A model generated the notes under the pieces. It saw only the letters and a list, made by a program, of their open reading frames with translations, did no database searches and had not been told where the DNA came from. The position numbers were made by a program, and so were the translations under genes. A DNA stretch of 39,288 nt from an uncultured Collinsella sp. (GTDB lineage Bacteria; Actinomycetota; Coriobacteriia; Coriobacteriales; Coriobacteriaceae), in NCBI GenBank assembly GCA_902494195.1, contig CABUSH010000021.1, positions 1-39,288 on the forward strand, read 5' to 3'. The stretch's first letter is position 1. Each line of letters opens with the position of its first letter. Below are positions 1-5,950 of the stretch, one piece after another.

Positions 1-2
1 AC

Positions 3-92
3 ATCGTTTTCTACAACGAGCGCCGCAAGAAGCAATCGCTCGGCTGGATGAGTCCTAGGCAGTATCGGTCGAGCAAGGGATTGGTCGCTTAG
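3..92 (+). CDS. IS3-family transposase OrfB, C-terminal end (partial)
   Basis: The reading frame open from the left edge encodes about 29 residues and ends at TAG 90-92. It contains IVFYNERRKKQSLGWMSP followed by a Gln-Tyr-Arg. The pattern FYN-x-x-R-x-x-x-x-L-G-x-x-(S/T)P-x-x-Y is the classic C-terminus of the IS3/IS150 integrase domain (rve, DDE catalytic core). Only the last residues lie in the window, so whether the element is intact cannot be judged. A second IS3 scrap sits at 5451-5498. Directly downstream begins a degenerate repeat, so this is an insertion-prone edge. Confidence 0.85.
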   Translation: MVFYNERRKKQSLGWMSPRQYRSSKGLVA

Positions 93-133
93 GCTGGTCC
101 AAGGAATTGTCCGCACCCCCACCCGCCGCGCAC

Positions 134-325
134 TTTGGGACAAAAACAAAAACTCAAAGCCCTGAGTTTGAAAAAAGTTTTTGAGGTTGTCCCAGCTTTT
201 GTCCCCGAAGCCGACGAAACGCGACATCGCGTCATTCGGCGGCACGCGTTCCGTGTCGATGCCGAAAACTGGGTGTAACTGGAGTGACGGGACGGCAGAA
301 CCGACGCCATCGAGTGGGAGTAGGA
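134..325 (+). repeat. Dispersed degenerate repeat, copy A
   Basis: About 190 bp matching 4888-5077. It starts TTTGGGACAAAAA and ends near GCCATCGAGTGGGAGTAG. A plus-strand frame is readable in both copies, with the core VFEVVPAFVPEADETR then (R/H)RVI and AENWV. Copy A then meets TAA, where copy B continues to LE and TGA. It contains a hairpin around 208-241 (GCCG-A-CGAA-ACGCGA, CA loop, TCGCGT-CA-TTCG-G-CGGC). The 3' end reads A-I-E-W-E-stop in one frame, a motif shared with 5077, 8806 and 19816. I read it as a remnant of a repeated coding element; the family is unknown. Confidence 0.6.
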
Positions 326-433
326 CGACAGGGTTCTGACCTGCGATTTTGAGTGCCGCACTATGCCGCTGAGTTTCGTTTCGTACGAGAGTCATGACAA
401 AGCCACCAGCGACGGAGATGAGTAAAAGCGATT

Positions 434-472
434 AAAGAGCCTCCGTTCCCTGCGTTGGGACGGAGGCTCTTT
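434..472. terminator. Bidirectional intrinsic terminator
   Basis: A near-perfect inverted repeat, AAAGAGCCTCCGT and ACGGAGGCTCTTT, with A-rich and T-rich flanks on both sides. It lies 57 bp beyond the 3' end of the minus-strand ABC-F gene and can end that transcript, as well as any transcript from the left. Confidence 0.8.
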
Positions 473-528
473 CTTTGCCGTTTTACTCCCTTGTCTCCGT
501 TCGGGGATTATTTCTTGCTCATTTAGGG

Positions 529-1998
529 CTATTCGCGCTGAAAGATTTTGACTAGCTTGGTGTCCTTTATTTCGTAGACAATGTCTGCGACGTTCTCGAC
601 CAGCCTCTTATCGTGGGAGACGAACACTATCGTTCCGGCATAGGCGCTCATCATCTGCTCGAGGGCTTCGGCGCTCTTGATGTCCAGGTAATTTCCAGGC
701 TCGTCCATGAGCAAGATGTTGTATCTGCCCAGCAGCATCTTCGCGAGTAGCAGCTTGATGACTTCGCCTCCCGAGAGAACGCCAACGTCCTTTGTCAGGT
801 CGCGCGGTCCGATTCCCATAGAGGCGAGGATGCCTCGAATTTCGGTCATGCTGTACTCGCAACCATCCTGCATGAACGAGATCGCAGACTGACGGGCGTC
901 GAACTTGTAGCCTGTTTGCTCGAAGTAACCGATCTCTGCCTTGGGAGAGATGTTGATACCGTCGGCGCGTCGAGCGATTGCCTTCAGCAGGCTGGTCTTT
1001 CCTGTACCGTTGCCACCGGTGATGGCCACTTTGGCACCGAGCGGTATCTCGAATTTCGCGTGGTCATAGAGCATGCAGTTGCCGAAGCTCAAGCTGAAAT
1101 CGTCTGCCGAGATGGGAAATTTACTATGCAGTTCCAGGGCCTTGCTCTGGCGGAACCGCACGGCGCGAATGCTATCTGGGGCCTCAATCCCTTCGAGCGC
1201 TTCGAGGCGCTTCTCCATGTCCTTAGCCGCCTGGTACATCCTCTTCTGTTTGGTGCCGGTTGCTTTCTGATGCCCCAATCGACCTGCATACTCGTTGCTT
1301 TTTTTCGCAGCCTTCCGCTTGGCGTCGACCTGCCGTGCTTTTTTCCGTTGTTTTTCGATGGCGGCTTCGAGGCGATCGCGCTCGCGCATCGCCTCTTCGT
1401 ATCGAGTCGCCTGAGCTTTGCGCTCTTCTTCTTTCTGTCGCAGATAGTCGGAGTAGTCACCCCAGAATTCGGAAATACCGCCGTCTTTGAGCTCCCAGAT
1501 CTTGTCCACTACCTGATCGAGAAAATAACGGTCATGGCTCACAATGAGCAGGGCTCCATCAAATGCCTTGAGTTGTCCGACGAGAAGGCTGATGCCGTCT
1601 TGGTCGAGGTGGCTCGTAGGCTCATCAGCAAAGATCGCGCTTGCATGCTGGGAGAGCGCAGAGGCAATCTTGGCGCGTGTCTCCTCTCCGCCGCTCATCG
1701 TCTCCTGCGCCACTCCGGCGACGTTGAGACGGGAGAGCATCTCACCACTGCCCTGAGCCGCATCAAGGTCGAGTTCATCGAGTTGGCCGATGAGGGCAAT
1801 GCTGCCGAAACGCCTGACGTCGGCGTCCGCAATGGTAAGATTGCCGCTCAGAATTTTAAGCAGGCTGGTTTTGCCTGCGCCATTGTCTCCCACCAAGCCG
1901 ATGCGATCGTAGGAGTAGATTTCCAACTCTTCGATATCTAGGATATCGCGGCCGGCATATTCCAAAAAGATGTCTTTAGCTTTGACTATGAGTTCCAT
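529..1998 (-). CDS. Msr(D)-like ABC-F ribosomal protection protein
   Basis: A 489-residue soluble protein with two ABC ATPase domains and no membrane segment, which is the ABC-F plan. Domain 1 has Walker A GDNGAGKT (37-44), signature MSGGEE (101-106) and Walker B ending DEPTSHLD (125-132). Domain 2 has Walker A GGNGTGKT (328-335), signature LSGGE (408-412) and MDEPGNYLD (431-439). A charged helical linker (about 185-280) lies between them, as expected for the arm that reaches the ribosomal exit-tunnel region. Length and stretches such as VDKIWELKDG, YSDYLRQKEEER and RFRQSKALEL match my memory of Msr(D)/Mel, which displaces macrolides from the ribosome. The start is ATG with AAAGGCGG about 9 bp upstream. 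It lies downstream of a Mef-like gene on the same strand, the order seen in mef-msr(D) elements. Resistance activity is inferred. Confidence 0.88.
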   Translation of the reverse strand: MELIVKAKDIFLEYAGRDILDIEELEIYSYDRIGLVGDNGAGKTSLLKILSGNLTIADADVRRFGSIALIGQLDELDLDAAQGSGEMLSRLNVAGVAQETMSGGEETRAKIASALSQHASAIFADEPTSHLDQDGISLLVGQLKAFDGALLIVSHDRYFLDQVVDKIWELKDGGISEFWGDYSDYLRQKEEERKAQATRYEEAMRERDRLEAAIEKQRKKARQVDAKRKAAKKSNEYAGRLGHQKATGTKQKRMYQAAKDMEKRLEALEGIEAPDSIRAVRFRQSKALELHSKFPISADDFSLSFGNCMLYDHAKFEIPLGAKVAITGGNGTGKTSLLKAIARRADGINISPKAEIGYFEQTGYKFDARQSAISFMQDGCEYSMTEIRGILASMGIGPRDLTKDVGVLSGGEVIKLLLAKMLLGRYNILLMDEPGNYLDIKSAEALEQMMSAYAGTIVFVSHDKRLVENVADIVYEIKDTKLVKIFQRE

Positions 1999-2020
1999 AG
2001 GTTGAACCGCCTTTTGTGTA

Positions 2021-2047
2021 TTAGCGTTTTACTGGAAACGCAGCCAT
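2021..2047 (-). CDS. Possible 8-residue leader peptide before msr(D)-like gene
   Basis: A short frame, ATG to TAA, encodes MAAFPVKR and ends 22 bp before the ABC-F start codon. Leader peptides that stall on macrolides are known upstream of msr(D), so position and size fit. I see no good ribosome site before it, and the peptide does not match the known msr(D) leader. The 211 bp between it and the mef-like gene also hold an inverted repeat, TTGCCGGC and GCGCCGGCAA on the minus strand. Confidence 0.3.
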   Translation of the reverse strand: MAAFPVKR

Positions 2048-2259
2048 GCCAAAAAAGATTGCTCACGTCGATTTTTCGCCTTTGCCCAATTGCCGGCGCG
2101 AGCGTTTTGACCTTGCGCAAGCCGGCAAATCCGAAAATGATAGTTGGCGACGAATAAGGAGCGCGATGTGGGATGTCAGTGCAATACCTCGTCGTCGCAA
2201 GGGCTTGAAGGCTGACGCTTGAACCGATGGCTGCTGCCTCTTTTTTTCGAATACTTGGG

Positions 2260-3546
2260 CTATTGAATCTGCCCGGTATCTCTTTTCCCCGCGCTTCGGA
2301 CGCTCGGAGCAAGCAGCATAGCCATCGCAAGCAGTACCATGGTCGCTCCAGAGCCGACGAACCATAACGGAGCTCCAAGCAGATCCGCAAAAACGGAGGG
2401 AGCTGCGAGGCCCATGGGCATGGCCCAAGCCATGATGGTTCCGTAGAGGCCGAAAACGCGGCCTAGGTACTCAGGAGGTATCTGCTCCTGCATAAGGGCA
2501 GTCTGGGTTCCCGCGTACAACGGGGAGCATGCGCCCATAAGAAAGCTCACCGGCAGGAAAGCAGCGAACAATGACGGGCCGAGCGATCCGGATACGATTG
2601 CGGCAATGCCGAAGCCGGCAATCGCGGCGACCATGGTGAACGACCTATTGCGGAACCCTCCCGTAACCGCCAAGATACCGGACCCAGCCAGCATGCCTGC
2701 AGAAAAAAGGATTTCCACCAAAGCGGCATCCCCCGTGCTACCGCCAAAATGCCCCAAGGTCATTATTGGGAACAATGCCGCGAGCGGAGAGAACGCGAAA
2801 GCGAAGACGAACCCGCACCAAAGAAGGGCGAACAGCCCCCTGTATCCCCTGATCAGCTTGTAGCCGTCCGAAATCTCAGAGAAGAGCTCTCGAACCTTAT
2901 TGGAAAAGGACAAGCTGCGGTCGGCTTCGTCGAGGCCCCCTGCGTCTATCTGTGCGGCGAGGACGGCTAAAGAAGCGAAAAGCGCTCCCAGCACGTCGAG
3001 GACAATCATAGCGGTAATGCCCGCCACGGGATAAATCACTGCTGCAAGCGCGGCGCCAAGAATGTATCCGCCGGACTGAATCGCCTGCATCACTCCCGAT
3101 AGGCGAACGAGATGCTCCGGTGGGGCGAGATGGGGCGTGAGAGATTGGGAGGCTGGCGTGTAGAACGAAGTACCAACTGCACGGAGAAACAAGGCGATGA
3201 GAATTAGCCATGCAGGTAAGCTGCCGGCCAACGAGGCAATCGCCAAGGCGGCACCCACCGCGGCAATGAAGAGGTCGGCGCCGATGAGGACACGTTTCAA
3301 AGGCAGTCTGTCGACAACGGCGCCCGCAAGGATTCCGAACAAAGCAATCGGCAGAAAGCCTGCCAGCGATGCTAAGGAGAGGAGAGAAGACGACCCTGTC
3401 GTGAGGGCGAGATGCCAAATAAGACCCATCTGGAGAATCGAACTCGTCAATGTCGAAACGAGCTCCCCGCCCCATACGAAACAAAGCTTGAATTGCCATG
3501 AATGGCACAGCAGAGCAGACCTGCCCCGAGAGGTTTCAAATATCAT
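2260..3546 (-). CDS. Mef-like MFS macrolide efflux pump
   Basis: About 428 residues with roughly twelve hydrophobic segments, a major facilitator antiporter. Its N-terminal region HSWQFKL...STLTSSILQMGLIWHLA aligns by eye with Mef(A) NNWKRKF...SLITSAILQMAIIFYL. The loop 2-3 motif GAVVDRLPLKRVLIGADL (Mef: GVLVDRHDRKKIMIGADL) and PPEYLGRVFGLYGTIMAWAMPMGL near the C-terminus are also Mef-like. I chose ATG at 3546; a TTG at 3597 would add 17 unlikely residues. Neither start has a strong ribosome site, which fits translation or transcription control by the leader and attenuator just upstream. The gene is followed by the ABC-F gene, giving the efflux plus ribosome-protection pair known from mef-msr(D) operons. 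The substrate is inferred. Confidence 0.82.
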   Translation of the reverse strand: MIFETSRGRSALLCHSWQFKLCFVWGGELVSTLTSSILQMGLIWHLALTTGSSSLLSLASLAGFLPIALFGILAGAVVDRLPLKRVLIGADLFIAAVGAALAIASLAGSLPAWLILIALFLRAVGTSFYTPASQSLTPHLAPPEHLVRLSGVMQAIQSGGYILGAALAAVIYPVAGITAMIVLDVLGALFASLAVLAAQIDAGGLDEADRSLSFSNKVRELFSEISDGYKLIRGYRGLFALLWCGFVFAFAFSPLAALFPIMTLGHFGGSTGDAALVEILFSAGMLAGSGILAVTGGFRNRSFTMVAAIAGFGIAAIVSGSLGPSLFAAFLPVSFLMGACSPLYAGTQTALMQEQIPPEYLGRVFGLYGTIMAWAMPMGLAAPSVFADLLGAPLWFVGSGATMVLLAMAMLLAPSVRSAGKRDTGQIQ

Positions 3547-3576
3547 GGTTATGTCCAATCGTGAAATGGCGTGCAG

Positions 3577-3609
3577 AAAAACAGCGCGACGCCACAACAG
3601 CGCCGCTTT
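3577..3609 (-). terminator. Attenuator hairpin before mef-like gene
   Basis: On the minus strand, directly after the leader peptide stop, AGCG-GCGC pairs with GCGT-(CG)-CGCT across a 7-base loop (8 pairs including one G-U, with a 2-base bulge), followed by GTTTTT. This is a plausible intrinsic terminator 31 bp before the mef-like start. A ribosome stalled on the leader could prevent it forming. Transcriptional attenuation of this type is established for mef/mel operons; here it is inferred. Confidence 0.5.
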
Positions 3610-3645
3610 CTAGGCGCTCATCCACGTGCGGAAAAGACCAACCAC
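3610..3645 (-). CDS. Putative regulatory leader peptide of the mef/msr(D)-like operon
   Basis: A GTG-initiated frame of 11 codons (MVGLFRTWMSA) ending at TAG. It has a strong ribosome site (AAAGGAGGGG, 3650-3660) 6 bp upstream, stronger than that of either downstream gene. It sits about 40 bp after a consensus promoter and directly before the attenuator hairpin. Its position and size fit a drug-sensing leader peptide. It lacks the Arg-x-Arg/Lys stalling motif of some erm leaders and is not the known mef leader sequence, so stalling by a macrolide is hypothesis. Confidence 0.5.
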   Translation of the reverse strand: MVGLFRTWMSA

Positions 3646-3685
3646 GACACCCCTCCTTTGTTAATTCGGTCTGGCAAACCATGTA

Positions 3686-3715
3686 ATATTAACGAGGCTT
3701 GAGTTTGCCTGTCAA
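3686..3715 (-). promoter_or_regulatory. Promoter of the mef/msr(D)-like operon
   Basis: On the minus strand, a perfect -35 TTGACA (3710-3715), an 18-bp spacer and -10 TAATAT (3686-3691). It is one of the closest matches to sigma-70 consensus in the window and points at the leader peptide and mef-like gene. Confidence 0.75.
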
Positions 3716-3799
3716 GAATCGACCATCGGAAAGGGCAATCCTCTCTGGCCATTCGATTCCTTTTGTATCTTTGGTTGCATAGGTGACCCGCCAGGGCTA

Positions 3800-4027
3800 T
3801 TACGCGTGGAAGAGGCGCCTGCCGAGCTGGCCGATGAGGCGCTGAAGATGGCCCTGGTCAGGCGAAACGATCCCAAGGGATGCGTACATCATTCGGATAG
3901 TAAGAATGTTGCCAGCAGGTTTTGCGGCAACCGCAAAGGAGCCGTATCCTGCAGCTGGAATCACGTTGCAGCATCCTGACCCGCATTCCGATTGGCGGAC
4001 GGCCCGCTTCGGCATCCTGACCAGCAC
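3800..4027 (-). pseudogene. Unidentified coding remnant
   Basis: The minus-strand frame ending at 3800 reads coherently over its last 54 residues (VIPAAGYGSF, AKPAGNILTIRMMYASLGI, HLQRLIGQLGRRLF), with amphipathic spacing and good codon use. It has no ribosome site or natural start. It lies directly downstream of the truncated yjdF copy 1. I do not recognise the family. It is probably the C-terminal end of a deleted gene. Confidence 0.25.
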
Positions 4028-4136
4028 AGCGATCGAGCCTTGTCATTCCTTGGATATGCCGGTTGCTCGGGGCGGTCCCGACGGAGGCCCTCGCCTCCCC
4101 GGTCCGTGACCCAAGAAGGGCAAGCATGCTGATCTG

Positions 4137-4139
4137 CAT
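4137..4139 (-). other. Start codon of truncated yjdF copy 1
   Basis: ATG preceded by AAAGGAGGAACCAGCC. The first four residues (MQIS) match the two other yjdF copies at 5333 and 26015, after which all similarity is lost. The break point is within about 12 bp of the start codon, indicating a deletion or insertion inside the gene. Confidence 0.6.
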
Positions 4140-4250
4140 GGCTGGTTCCTCCTTTATGTAGACGACCATGCAAAGAAGGGACAACCGAGGAGGCAGGTTA
4201 CTGATGCGGGCTCCCGCACGCCCATGACTACCCGACGGGCTGTTTTTCAT
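4140..4250 (-). ncRNA. yjdF-motif riboswitch, copy 1 (orphaned)
   Basis: The minus-strand sequence is closely similar to the leaders at 5334-5446 and 26016-26135. It carries CGTCGGGTAGT, hairpin TGCGG-GAGC-CCGCA, CAGTAACCTGCCTCC, the block GCATGGTCGTCTACAT and a terminal AAAGGAGGAACC ribosome site. The yjdF motif is a known riboswitch class that binds azaaromatic compounds. CCTCCT can pair with AGGAGG of the ribosome site, which would allow translational control. The gene that follows keeps only the Met-Gln-Ile-Ser start of yjdF and then runs into unrelated sequence, so this copy controls nothing intact. Confidence 0.75.
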
Positions 4251-4355
4251 CTCCGATGCCCGCATTGCAGCATGAACGAATGTGCCTCGACATCTCTGCT
4301 GGCATGGTACGACTGGGATCGCACCTCGACGCATCCTTGCGCATACTGCCTTCCA

Positions 4356-4551
4356 AGTTTCGAAACCGGGAAGGAAAGTGTATGTGAGCGACGATATCGG
4401 CGCCGATTCGACGCTCGAGAGGGAGATTGCGCCGATTCTATCCATCGGGGATGCATTCCCGAAGATTCTCATCACTCGCACGAGGCATGAGCCCCATACC
4501 CGGGAGGGCGTGCTCGTGCTGAATTTCGCGAGGTGGCTGCTTGGCGGGTAG
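4356..4551 (+). pseudogene. AAA_14/DUF4143-type ATPase, C-terminal remnant
   Basis: The frame ending at TAG 4549-4551 encodes GRKVYVSDDIGADSTLERE, then LSIGDAFPKILI and finally GVLVLNFARWLLGG. This is the usual end of AAA_14/DUF4143 ATPases: STLERE-x-x-P-L-x-x-I-x-D-x-(Y/F)-P-K followed by a short strand and an L-L-G tail. The ATPase domain is missing. A related C-terminal scrap lies at 26288-26380 and an N-terminal half at 20597-21085. Both C-terminal scraps sit next to a yjdF riboswitch on the opposite strand, so the arrangement was duplicated as a block. Confidence 0.55.
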
Positions 4552-4887
4552 GGTTCTGAACGTCGCATTGGGATATCGCGCGACAGGGCACGCAGGGCTG
4601 TTTGTGCCCGCACGGGAAACGCCGTCGCCATGCGGGCGGCCTGTCGTGTCCGATTAGCCTTTTGCTAAACAGGCTTACGCCAACTCATGGGCAAGCCACC
4701 TGAGACTATTCACTTTGCTTATCGTTGACAAAGACCTGTGGCCTGCGGTTTTGTGAACGGCTCGTAAGCCACCCGCGTCGACTCACTTACTGTTGAAGCT
4801 GGTGGTTTGCAGGCTCAAAGGCGGTTGAGTTTCAAAACGGGCGTTTTTCGGCGATATCGAGCCTCCAAAGGCGGCTCTCCGTGCCCC
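4552..4887. other. Stretch without recognisable gene
   Basis: 336 bp with short spurious frames only. No ribosome site is followed by a coherent frame, and there is no clear terminator or tRNA. It separates the ATPase scrap from repeat copy B. Confidence 0.6.
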
Positions 4888-5077
4888 TTGGGACAAAAAT
4901 AAAAACTCAATACTCTGAGTTTGAAAATGGTTTTTGAAGTTGTCCCAGCTTTTGTCCCCGAAGCCGATGAAACGCGACGTCGCGTCATTCAGCGGCACTC
5001 ACTTCGAGATGCCGCCGAAAACTGGGTGCAACTGGAGTGACGAGACGGCAAAACTATAACCACCGAGTGGGAGTAGA
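4888..5077 (+). repeat. Dispersed degenerate repeat, copy B
   Basis: Homologous to 134-325 over about 190 bp. One frame reads MVFEVVPAFVPEADETRRRV, then IQRHSLRDAAENWVQLE and TGA; after the TGA the same frame continues RDGKTITTEWE and TAG. The stem of the hairpin at about 4955-4988 has TGAA pairing with TTCA, where copy A has CGAA pairing with TTCG, a compensated base-pair change. It ends next to AGAAC-AGAC-GTTCT, a small palindrome. Confidence 0.6.
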
Positions 5078-5106
5078 ACAGACGTTCTGTTATTTTATAG
5101 TACCAG

Positions 5107-5144
5107 GTAGCATGTGCAGTTTCAATTGAAGCTGCACATGCTAC
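5107..5144. repeat. 38-bp near-perfect palindrome
   Basis: GTAGCATGTGCAG, TTTCAATTGAAG, CTGCACATGCTAC: the whole 38 bp reads the same on both strands except one pair. There is no T-tract beside it, so it is not an obvious terminator. It could be a protein-binding site or a transposon end; nothing nearby shows which. Confidence 0.7.
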
Positions 5145-5195
5145 TGCATATGGGTCAATGTCGGCATCAATGCCCGCGATGCTTCTGATTGCGCC

Positions 5196-5333
5196 TCAGC
5201 GTTCGTTGCCCGAAACGCTCCTCCACCTCTTCCGCGCGGCATCGTACCTTCCCTCCTCGGCGCGCTTCGCCAACCCAACACAAAATTGGCCATCGTAATA
5301 TACAGTCAGGGTTGACGACAAGCTGATCTGCAT
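5196..5333 (-). pseudogene. yjdF: yjdF copy 2, truncated
   Basis: A 45-residue frame starts MQISLSSTLTVYYDGQFCVG and continues through GRYDAAR, matching the first 34 residues of the copy at 25755-26015. It then switches to unrelated sequence and stops. The F-W-V-G of the family has become F-C-V-G, and the conserved V-F-G-A-E-P-S-D block is lost. The ribosome site has drifted to AAAGGGGG. The sequence fused at the 3' side (about 5155-5215) resembles 8932-8990, so it is another shared remnant. Confidence 0.65.
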
Positions 5334-5446
5334 GGTTGATTCCCCCTTTATGTAGACGACCATGCAGGCAAGGGGCAACCGAGGAGACGGGTTGCTGATG
5401 CAAACTCCTGCATGCCCGCCACTACCCGACGGAGACCGTGTTTTGT
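5334..5446 (-). ncRNA. yjdF-motif riboswitch, copy 2 (decaying)
   Basis: The same order of blocks as the other two copies: CCGTCGGGTAGT, a hairpin, CATCAGCAACCCG, CTCCTCGGTTG and CTGCATGGTCGTCTACAT. The hairpin reads TGCAG-GAGT-TTGCA where copies 1 and 3 have TGCGG and CCGCA. One pair changed from G-C to A-T on both sides and one became G-U, so pairing is kept. The aptamer is more diverged than its neighbours, and the gene it leads is broken. Its upstream promoter region has been replaced by an IS3 scrap. Confidence 0.65.
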
Positions 5447-5450
5447 TTCC

Positions 5451-5498
5451 AGTGGCCGCGCTAAAGGACGCCGGAATCATCCAGAGCATGTCCAAGAA
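5451..5498 (+). pseudogene. IS3-family OrfB internal fragment
   Basis: The frame encodes ALKDAGIIQSMSKK, the segment just before the second catalytic aspartate region of IS3 integrases (usually A-L-K-x-x-G-I-x-Q-S-M-S-x-K-G-x-x-x-D-N). Similarity stops after the lysines, where the methyltransferase remnant begins. It marks an insertion followed by deletion at the left edge of the defence genes. Confidence 0.6.
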
Positions 5499-5520
5499 GA
5501 TCGATACTCTCAGCACCAGA

Positions 5521-5835
5521 ACATGACCGTGCTAAATGAAGATTTTTTCGACTTTTACAGGAAGAATGAGTCTTCGCAGTTTGATCTCATAATTGGCAAT
5601 CCTCCGTACATTAGGTATCAGTATCGCGAAAGTACCCAGCGCTCTCCCTATCCTCGATATTGACCTCGCACAACATGAAAGCAAACAAGCTGGTCAAACA
5701 AGCTAGTTAATGCTTGGGTTGGATTTGTAGTCGCTTGTACCGATATGCTTCGTAATGATGGAACTCTGGCTTTTGTTATGGGGTTGTTTTGGACTGTGTT
5801 GATTCCGAAATCCTTGTTAATCGACTTGGGCTAAC
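5521..5835 (+). pseudogene. N6-adenine DNA methyltransferase, decayed remnant
   Basis: The frame from 5524 reads MTVLNEDFFDFY, then FDLIIGNPPYIRYQY. N-P-P-Y is catalytic motif IV of N6-adenine methyltransferases, preceded by the usual F-D-x-I-I-G. The frame breaks at about 5650. In another frame, 5705-5835 reads LVNAWVGFVVACTDMLRNDG, then TLAFVM, which is the expected next block (Trp/Phe helix, then G-x-L-A-F-V). Motif I and the target-recognition region are gone, and several stops are present, so no enzyme is made. It is AT-richer than the flanks, like the two genes that follow, and was probably part of the same restriction-modification island. Confidence 0.65.
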
Positions 5836-5950
5836 ACCCGAAATGTGCAATCCTGCCGACGAGTTTGGAAAACACCCCAGAAAAGGCGTCTACTCTGAGC
5901 AGAATAGTCTCCTTATCCAATAAGTATCGAAAAGACTCACAGAGGCAAAG

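Noticed and set aside
3858..4631. 257-codon minus-strand frame
   Set aside because: It translates the yjdF riboswitch and the antisense of the ATPase scrap; the known misannotation pattern (NLPPRLSLLCMVVYIKEE) comes from the RNA.
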